The notes under the pieces are model-generated. The model did no database searches. It worked only from the letters and a program-made list of their open reading frames with translations, and was not told where the DNA came from. 64,000 nt of DNA from an uncultured Pelagibacteraceae bacterium. GTDB taxonomy: Bacteria; Pseudomonadota; Alphaproteobacteria; Pelagibacterales; Pelagibacteraceae. Shown here in pieces: positions 57,884 through 64,000 of this stretch. The DNA lies in contig CACNAR010000001.1 of assembly GCA_902618485.1 (NCBI GenBank), positions 62,001 through 126,000 on the forward strand. Direction: 5' to 3'. The position numbers were made by a program, and so were the translations under genes. Position 1 is the stretch's first letter; every line of letters begins with the position of its first letter.

Positions 57884-59194
57884 TTAGCCAACAACAAAAC
57901 TTATAACACTTAAAACTGCTATTAACCATATAGCTGGTGAAGTAGTTGAAAACTTACCAGTGAATATTTTGATTAAAGCGTAAGACACAAATGCTAAGGC
58001 AATACCATTGCTTATACTATAAGTTAAAGGCATAGTTATCATGGCAAGAATAGCCGGGGCAGACTCTGAAACATCGTTCCATTCAATATCAGTTATATTT
58101 CTAATAAATAAAACTGAAACAAAAAGTAAAGCAGCACCATCTATTTGTTTAGGTAAACTAGTTGCTAATGGAGCGAAAAATATACATGCTAAAAAAAGTA
58201 TACCAATTACTAGTGATGTCATTCCAGTTTTTCCACCAGCTTTAACTCCCGCACCAGACTCCACGTAACTAGTAACTGTAGTAGTTCCCATCATAGCTCC
58301 TGCAACAGTACCTACACTGTCAGATAACATTGCTTTATTTATGTCTTGAACTTTTCCATCTTTGCCAACTTTTCCAGCAACATTTGCCACTGAGGTTAAT
58401 GTTCCTGCAGTGTCAAAGAAGTCTATAAATAATAATGTAAATATTACCGTAGACATTCCTGCAGTCATAGCGGCAGATAGATCAAATTCAAAAAGATAAG
58501 TCATCGGCGGTGGAGAACTTGCAATACCGTTAAATTTTGCAAGGCCTGTCACCCAAGCAATTATACTAAAAACTAAGATCCCAATAATTATATTACCTTT
58601 AATATTCATCTTATCCAAAACTATGATTGCAATAAAAGTTGCACATCCTAATAATACAAGAGGATCACCTAAGTTACCTAGTTGCACCAAGGTTACAGGA
58701 TTGTCGACAACCACTTCCATTATTTGAAGGCCGATGATTGCAAGGAACAAACCAATTCCAGCACCAATACCTAACTTTAAACTTCTAGGAATTGAATTTA
58801 TTAACCAAGCTCTTAAAGGGGTTAATGATATTACTAAAAACAATACACCTGCTACTAATACAGCACCTAGCGCTTGCTGCGGCGTATAACCCATTCCAGC
58901 ACAAACTCCAAATGCAACGAAAGCATTGATTCCCATTCCTGGTGCCAATCCTATTGGCCATGTTTTTCCATAGAACGCCATAATAAAGCATGCTAATGCA
59001 GTCGCTAAAATAGTTGCTGTATAAACTGCGCCGAAATCAAAGAAACCTTTTTCGGGTCCGGCAAACTCTCCCGACAAAATAAATGGATTTAAAAACATGA
59101 TGTAAGCCATGGTTAAAAACGTTGTAGTACCAGCGATTACCTCTGTTTTAAAATTAGTTTTGTGTTTTTTATAATTGAAATATTTATCAAGCAT
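57884..59194 (-). CDS. NCS2/AzgA-family purine permease
   Basis: GTTTFLTMAYIMFLNPFILS; GLAPGMGINAFVAFGVC; LLFIDFFDTAGTLTSVA; TTTVTSYVESGAGVKAGGKTG. Confidence 0.92.
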   Translation of the reverse strand: MLDKYFNYKKHKTNFKTEVIAGTTTFLTMAYIMFLNPFILSGEFAGPEKGFFDFGAVYTATILATALACFIMAFYGKTWPIGLAPGMGINAFVAFGVCAGMGYTPQQALGAVLVAGVLFLVISLTPLRAWLINSIPRSLKLGIGAGIGLFLAIIGLQIMEVVVDNPVTLVQLGNLGDPLVLLGCATFIAIIVLDKMNIKGNIIIGILVFSIIAWVTGLAKFNGIASSPPPMTYLFEFDLSAAMTAGMSTVIFTLLFIDFFDTAGTLTSVANVAGKVGKDGKVQDINKAMLSDSVGTVAGAMMGTTTVTSYVESGAGVKAGGKTGMTSLVIGILFLACIFFAPLATSLPKQIDGAALLFVSVLFIRNITDIEWNDVSESAPAILAMITMPLTYSISNGIALAFVSYALIKIFTGKFSTTSPAIWLIAVLSVISFVVG

Positions 59195-59317
59195 AAATCC
59201 TCCTCATGGATGATAATTATTTGATTCTGAATAAAAATACTCTTTTTAAGTATGCTTTATTCACAAAATTCAACTAAGAAGTTTATATTTATGCCATAAT
59301 TATGTTGTTAACTTATA

Positions 59318-59626
59318 ATGATGAACAATCTAAGATTTATTTTAATAACAATTATATTTGTTAATTTATTGACAGGGTGTCAAACTGTTAAAGAAAAAAC
59401 TGACAACATAGTTCAAAAAGAAAACGAAAAATTAAGCGAATTTATAGGGAAATCTTTAAGCGAACTTAAGATGGAATTAGGTAAACCTGATGAAGATTTC
59501 AAAAATGCAAAAGGTAATTTAGAGGTAATTTACAATACAAAAAAATACTTAATCCCCTGCGAAAGAAGATTTGAAATAAATTCAGACAATATTGTAATAG
59601 GCTTTGTATCTAATGGATGTTTTTAA
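59318..59626 (+). CDS. Small hypothetical lipoprotein
   Basis: Signal peptide with lipobox LLTGC; 102 aa; cysteines at CERRF and NGCF. Confidence 0.7.
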   Translation: MMNNLRFILITIIFVNLLTGCQTVKEKTDNIVQKENEKLSEFIGKSLSELKMELGKPDEDFKNAKGNLEVIYNTKKYLIPCERRFEINSDNIVIGFVSNGCF

Positions 59627-59629
59627 GGT

Positions 59630-59659
59630 TTACTTGCGAGGAATACTCCTCGCAAGTAA
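59630..59659. terminator. Perfect 13-bp hairpin between convergent lipoprotein and hsp20 genes
   Basis: TTACTTGCGAGGA (59630-59642), loop ATAC, TCCTCGCAAGTAA (59647-59659); no strong T-tract on either side. Confidence 0.65.
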
Positions 59660-59667
59660 GGGTAAGC

Positions 59668-60114
59668 TTATCTAATTTCGATAAGTCTTTTTTTCTTATG
59701 ATCTGGTAAAATTCTCTCACAAGCTACTGTTAAAAGACCATCTTTTAACTCGGCGCTATTCACTTTTACATCGTCTGCAATAGTGAATGATCTTGCAAAT
59801 TGTCTTTGCGAAATACCTTTGTGAATTATTTCACCATCTTCATTTTTTTCATCAGATTTGTTAACTTGTTTTGTCCTTACTGTTAACAAATTATCTTCGA
59901 ACTCAACTTCAACATCTTTCTTACTAAAACCAGCAAGAGCAACTTCTATTGAATAGTTGTCTTTCCCAGTTTTTCTAATGTTGTATGGTGGATAATTCGA
60001 CTGCATAGTCAAATTACCATTACCCAACATGTTTTCGAATTGGTCAAACATATCGTCAAAACCAATTGAGAAAGGTCTTAGTGAGTTGAATATAGATAGA
60101 TCCTTACTTGTCAT
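59668..60114 (-). CDS. Small heat shock protein Hsp20 (IbpA-like)
   Basis: SLRPFSIGFDDMFDQFENML; NIRKTGKDNYSIEVALAGFSKKDVEVEFEDNLLTV; alpha-crystallin domain. Confidence 0.95.
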   Translation of the reverse strand: MTSKDLSIFNSLRPFSIGFDDMFDQFENMLGNGNLTMQSNYPPYNIRKTGKDNYSIEVALAGFSKKDVEVEFEDNLLTVRTKQVNKSDEKNEDGEIIHKGISQRQFARSFTIADDVKVNSAELKDGLLTVACERILPDHKKKRLIEIR

Positions 60115-60170
60115 ATATCCTCCTTTTTTTTAAGCAAGTTTATTTATGCAAGCCCCATAAGGCGACTTAC
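60115..60170 (-). promoter_or_regulatory. ROSE-like RNA thermometer in the hsp20 5' UTR
   Basis: Hairpin 1 (60170-60148): GUAAGUC[G]CC-UUAU-GGGGCUUGC. Hairpin 2: CUUGCUU (60138-60132) pairs with AAGGAGG (60125-60119), which covers the Shine-Dalgarno, with a central G opposite G as in ROSE UUGCU/SD pairing. Confidence 0.7.
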
Positions 60171-60177
60171 AATATCT

Positions 60178-60205
60178 ATATGGGAATTATATTTTTTTTT
60201 TCAAG
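60178..60205 (-). promoter_or_regulatory. Sigma32 (RpoH)-like promoter of hsp20
   Basis: Minus strand CTTGAA (60205-60200), 15-nt spacer, CCCATAT (60184-60178). Confidence 0.75.
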
Positions 60206-60211
60206 TATTTT

Positions 60212-62287
60212 TTAAATTTTATTTGAAATTTTTAAAATAAATCCATAATCAAAAGCAATTTCTTCTATTGCACCATCTCGACCAGATTTTCCACCGTGTC
60301 CCGCATTCATTTCTGTCTTAAGTAAAAGAAGATTGTTATCGGTTTTATAATCTCTAAGTTTTGCTGTAAATTTTGCAGGTTCGTCAAACAAAACTCTATT
60401 ATCGCTTAGGCTTGTTGTGATTAAAATATGAGGATAATCCATTTTTTTAATATTATTGTATGGAGCATAAGAATAAATATATTCGAAATGATCTTTGTTA
60501 TCTTTAGCATTTCCAAACTCGTCAAATTCTCCAACTGTTAATGGAAGTGAGTGGTCTAAGTTTGTAGTTAATGAATCTACAAAAGGTACTGCCATCACTA
60601 TGCCAAGAAATAATTCGGGTGCTTCATTCACAACTGCGCCCATTAATAAGCCACCTGCCGAACCACCCATGCCAATTATTTTACCTTTTGATGTATAATT
60701 TCTTTCAATTAGGTTTTTTGCAACAGAAATGAAATCTTCAAAAGTATTTTTTTTATTAAGAAGTTTACCTTCTTTCCACCATTTCATTCCTCTTTCCATT
60801 CCACCCCTTATATGAGCAGTAACCCAAATGATATCTCTGTTAATTAGACTGAGTCTAGTTGATGAAAAATCAGGAGACATTGAATTACCATAGGATCCAT
60901 AACCATATAGTAGTAAATTTGCCGACCCATCAATTTTAGTTTTTTTGTGTCTAGTTATTGTAATAGGTATCAATCTACCATCGTGAGAAGAGCATTCTAA
61001 TCTTTCAACAATATAATCATCAGTGTTATGACCTGATGGAATTTCCTGTTCCTTTACTAATTTTTTTTCTTTCGTCTTTAAATTATAAAGATAAGTTTTT
61101 CCAGGCGTCTTTGGAGATGAATATGACAAATAAACTAGATCAGTATTTTTATCTCTTTGTGTCAATGAGATACCAGGGACAATTACTTCTTCATCTGAAA
61201 ATATTAACTCCTCTTCTAAATTTGTTTTTATATCTCTTAAGTATAATTTCCCAAGAGCATTTGACTTTTCACTTCTTATAATCCAATCATTTAAAAATAT
61301 TAAGCCGCCTATAAGAACTTCATCTTTAGCATTTATATAAACTTCCCAATTTTGTTTAGATAAATCACTACATCTCTCTATTTTGAAATCTTCAGCATCT
61401 TCGTTTGTATGACAATAAAAATAATTATTCCAAGATGAAATTGAATAGATTATACCTCTTTTTCTTTTTTTTATTAATTTTGGCTCAGGTTTATGTTCAT
61501 TAACTTTAAAGTAATATTGTTCTGAAGTGTTGTGATCTGAGGTTGTAATAAAAAAATATTTTTCATCCGAACTTAAACTTATTCCAACTGTAAATGCTTC
61601 ACTTTTTTCCTCAAAAATTAATTCATCGTTTTTTATAGATGTTCCAATTTTATGTCTATAAATTTTTCTAGGTCTGTGAAATTCATCAAGTTTTGAATAA
61701 AATATATATTTGTCATCCAAACTAAAAGTTATACTGCCACTAGTTTCCTCTATTTTTTCTGTTATTTCTTTCCCAGACAAAATATCTCTTAAATAAATAG
61801 TATAATATTCTGATCCTTTTAAATCTAATGAGTATCCTAAATATTTATCATTATAACTTACCTCTAAATCTCCAATTCCAAAGTATTCTGTTTTTAATTT
61901 TTCTTTTTCCTTATCTCCATTCCAAATTTCTTCAATCTCATCAGAACCAATTTTTTTTCTAAGTTTTATAGAATAATTTCCTTTAGTTGTAGTTTTAGTC
62001 CAATACTCGTATCTAATGTCTTTGAATGGAAGTGAAACGTCATCTAATTTTATTCGACCTTTAATTTCATGAAATAATTTTTTTTCAATTTCTTTATTAT
62101 CCTTCAAAATATGATCTGTGTAACTATTTTCTTCCTCTAGATATTTTCTTACTTCAGGAAGTAATTTTGATCCGTCCTTTAAAACATCGAGGATATTTTC
62201 TTGATGAATCCAACTATAATTATCTTCCCATGCAACATTGTGACAAGATTTTCTTTCTGGTTTTTTTTTTAGTTGTGGTATTTTCAT
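60212..62287 (-). CDS. ptrB: Oligopeptidase B (prolyl oligopeptidase family S9)
   Basis: LLLYGYGSYGNSMSPDFSSTRLSLINRDIIWVTAHIRGG; GMGGSAGGLLMGAVVN catalytic Ser; NAGHGGKSGR catalytic His. Confidence 0.94.
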   Translation of the reverse strand: MKIPQLKKKPERKSCHNVAWEDNYSWIHQENILDVLKDGSKLLPEVRKYLEEENSYTDHILKDNKEIEKKLFHEIKGRIKLDDVSLPFKDIRYEYWTKTTTKGNYSIKLRKKIGSDEIEEIWNGDKEKEKLKTEYFGIGDLEVSYNDKYLGYSLDLKGSEYYTIYLRDILSGKEITEKIEETSGSITFSLDDKYIFYSKLDEFHRPRKIYRHKIGTSIKNDELIFEEKSEAFTVGISLSSDEKYFFITTSDHNTSEQYYFKVNEHKPEPKLIKKRKRGIIYSISSWNNYFYCHTNEDAEDFKIERCSDLSKQNWEVYINAKDEVLIGGLIFLNDWIIRSEKSNALGKLYLRDIKTNLEEELIFSDEEVIVPGISLTQRDKNTDLVYLSYSSPKTPGKTYLYNLKTKEKKLVKEQEIPSGHNTDDYIVERLECSSHDGRLIPITITRHKKTKIDGSANLLLYGYGSYGNSMSPDFSSTRLSLINRDIIWVTAHIRGGMERGMKWWKEGKLLNKKNTFEDFISVAKNLIERNYTSKGKIIGMGGSAGGLLMGAVVNEAPELFLGIVMAVPFVDSLTTNLDHSLPLTVGEFDEFGNAKDNKDHFEYIYSYAPYNNIKKMDYPHILITTSLSDNRVLFDEPAKFTAKLRDYKTDNNLLLLKTEMNAGHGGKSGRDGAIEEIAFDYGFILKISNKI

Positions 62288-62302
62288 AATGAAAACAGTT
62301 AT

Positions 62303-62806
62303 ATGAATATAATTATTTATACAGTAGTAATATTAGTCATTTTTTATTTCCTTTTGAAATACATCAGTAATATCTCATCAAAAAAACTTTCAAAAGGTTT
62401 AAGACTGCTGATAATAATCGGATTAATTTTTTTAGCAATTCTGTTTGCAATTGGAGGCAGATTTCTGCTAACTTTGCCACTCACACTCGCTAGTCTTGCT
62501 TTATTAAAGTTAAAGGGTTTATCAATTTTCCAACTAATCTCTCTTTTTAGATTAATTCAAACATTAAGAAGATCAGGTAGATTTTCATTTAATCAATCTC
62601 AAAACAATAATATTTCTACTATGTCTGTAAGTGAAGCTTTTAAAATTTTAAATTTAGATCAAAAAAAGAAGGTTACCAAAGAGGACATAAACAAAGCTTA
62701 CACAAAAATTCAAAAAAAAATTCATCCAGATATTTCACCAGAAACCGCAAGATTATCTACTTTAGTTAATGAAGCTAGAGACATTTTGTTAAAGGAAATT
62801 ATATAA
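62303..62806 (+). CDS. Membrane-anchored J-domain protein
   Basis: N-terminal TM segments; C-terminal SEAFKILNLDQKKKVTKEDINKAYTKIQKKIHPDISPETARLSTLVNEARDILL with HPD motif. Confidence 0.82.
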   Translation: MNIIIYTVVILVIFYFLLKYISNISSKKLSKGLRLLIIIGLIFLAILFAIGGRFLLTLPLTLASLALLKLKGLSIFQLISLFRLIQTLRRSGRFSFNQSQNNNISTMSVSEAFKILNLDQKKKVTKEDINKAYTKIQKKIHPDISPETARLSTLVNEARDILLKEII

Positions 62807-63725
62807 AGTTCTTAACTTTATTAATTATCATTTCAACTGTTATTGAATCTGGATCAAAGCTTGATCCATGAGTGATTTTATTTATGTCAGCACCAGGTGG
62901 GATAATCCTAAATTGATTTTTACTGTAATCAGAATAAGCTTTTGGTGTATCTAATAAAATTACGAAACTAGGTTTATTCATTTGACTTGAAACATGGTGC
63001 CCGAATGAGTCATTTCCAATAAAAATATCACTTAAATAAATATAATATATGATTTCTGATACATCTTTAGAGCTTAAAGATTCACAATTACCTTTTTTTA
63101 CTTGGTTTATAATTTTAATTGCGCCTTCTTCCTCATTTTTTCCACAAACTAAGTAAAAATGATAATCCCCAATATTGTTAAATTTATTTATTAAAGATGC
63201 AAAATTATTATATCCCCATCTAGTTGTCGGACCAGAGGAGCCTATTCCAAGTACAATTTTCTTTTGTTTACCAAGATTATATTTTTTAATTTTTTCACTA
63301 TTTAGAGAAATTTGAGTTTCAGTTGGGCAATTTTTAATATTTAAAGATTGTTCTGTAAAAGTTTTAGCAGCATTTACAAGATGTAAATTTTTTTTTTTAA
63401 ATAAAGGATAATGATAAATATTTTTTATACCAGCAATTTTACAAGCTAGATAATGTCTTATACTTGGATAAAAAATAAAGATATTTTCAAAATTAAATTT
63501 CTTTAAAAAGACTGATAAGTTTATTATATCAAAAAAGTTTCTATGAAATTTATCTAAATAATTTACACTTTTAATTAAGGGGTCGTCTATCAAAACTCTA
63601 TTTAGATTTGGACATAATGTGATCAGTTCAACTTTACCAAATTTTTTTGCAATCTGATGACAGTAACTAAGATGTAACAAATTAGCTCCTAAACCCTTAT
63701 AGCTTAAAAAAATTCCTGTTTTCAT
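62799..63725 (-). CDS. Glycosyltransferase family 9 (heptosyltransferase-like)
   Basis: LGIGSSGPTTRWGYNNFASLINKF; YLSDIFIGNDSFGHHVSSQMNKPSFVIL. Confidence 0.8.
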   Translation of the reverse strand: MKTGIFLSYKGLGANLLHLSYCHQIAKKFGKVELITLCPNLNRVLIDDPLIKSVNYLDKFHRNFFDIINLSVFLKKFNFENIFIFYPSIRHYLACKIAGIKNIYHYPLFKKKNLHLVNAAKTFTEQSLNIKNCPTETQISLNSEKIKKYNLGKQKKIVLGIGSSGPTTRWGYNNFASLINKFNNIGDYHFYLVCGKNEEEGAIKIINQVKKGNCESLSSKDVSEIIYYIYLSDIFIGNDSFGHHVSSQMNKPSFVILLDTPKAYSDYSKNQFRIIPPGADINKITHGSSFDPDSITVEMIINKVKNFI

Positions 63726-63763
63726 AAATGTGATTTTTCTATTATACTTACAAGTAAAAATAT

Positions 63764-64000
63764 ATGTCTAAAATAAATGGAATATATGCTGCAGGAATGT
63801 CAATCTTTAATAAAGATTTAAGCCTCAACATAGAAAAAACAATTCTACATGCTGAAAACATTATAGACAAAGGATGTCATGGTGTTGCAATATTTGGGAG
63901 CACTGGACAAGCACAATTGATCTCGATCTCAGAAAAAATTAAGCTTTTAAATAATTTATCAAAAAGTAAATACAAAAATAAGTTTATAATAGGTAATGGG
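63764..64000 (+). CDS. Dihydrodipicolinate synthase (DapA) family protein, truncated by window end
   Basis: INGIYAAGMSIFNKDLSLNIEKTILHAENIIDKGCHGVAIFGSTGQAQLISISEK; frame open to the window end. Confidence 0.8.
   Translation, partial: MSKINGIYAAGMSIFNKDLSLNIEKTILHAENIIDKGCHGVAIFGSTGQAQLISISEKIKLLNNLSKSKYKNKFIIGNG

Noticed and set aside
59195-59317. Possible purine riboswitch upstream of the NCS2 permease
   Set aside because: None of the conserved purine aptamer loop motifs were found; only a weak ATACT...AGTAT inverted repeat is present.

Overview
This is a compact, AT-rich, gene-dense chromosomal segment. Protein content and gene order indicate an alphaproteobacterium of the SAR11/Pelagibacterales type; this is inferred from recognition, no search was run. 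Contents in order: the end of mmsA and a TCA operon (mdh-sucCD-sucAB-lpd), priA, the F1 ATP synthase genes atpHAGDC, rplU-rpmA-obgE-proB-proA-nadD-rsfS-ctpA and rppH on the minus strand, gloB, metXW, hisC-tyrA, cell-wall and transport genes, a class I lysS, pyrD, rpmB, a polyamine operon with a deoxyhypusine-synthase-like protein, regA/actR, bioY, polA, chvIG, ahcY, tsaE-amgK-murU-like genes, gpmA, an RND efflux pair, sseA, msrA, a purine salvage pair, hsp20, ptrB, a membrane J-domain protein, a GT9 glycosyltransferase and a truncated dapA-family gene. I see no mobile elements, CRISPR arrays, prophage, rRNA or tRNA. The most interesting signals are non-coding. First, a sigma32-like promoter plus a ROSE-like RNA thermometer upstream of hsp20. 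Second, a strong promoter directly abutting a SAM-II-type riboswitch upstream of metX. Third, a probable near-leaderless rpmB transcript. Fourth, 8 of 10 convergent gene pairs overlap or abut with no room for a terminator, while the other two carry perfect long hairpins. I found no convincing wholly new multi-gene system.
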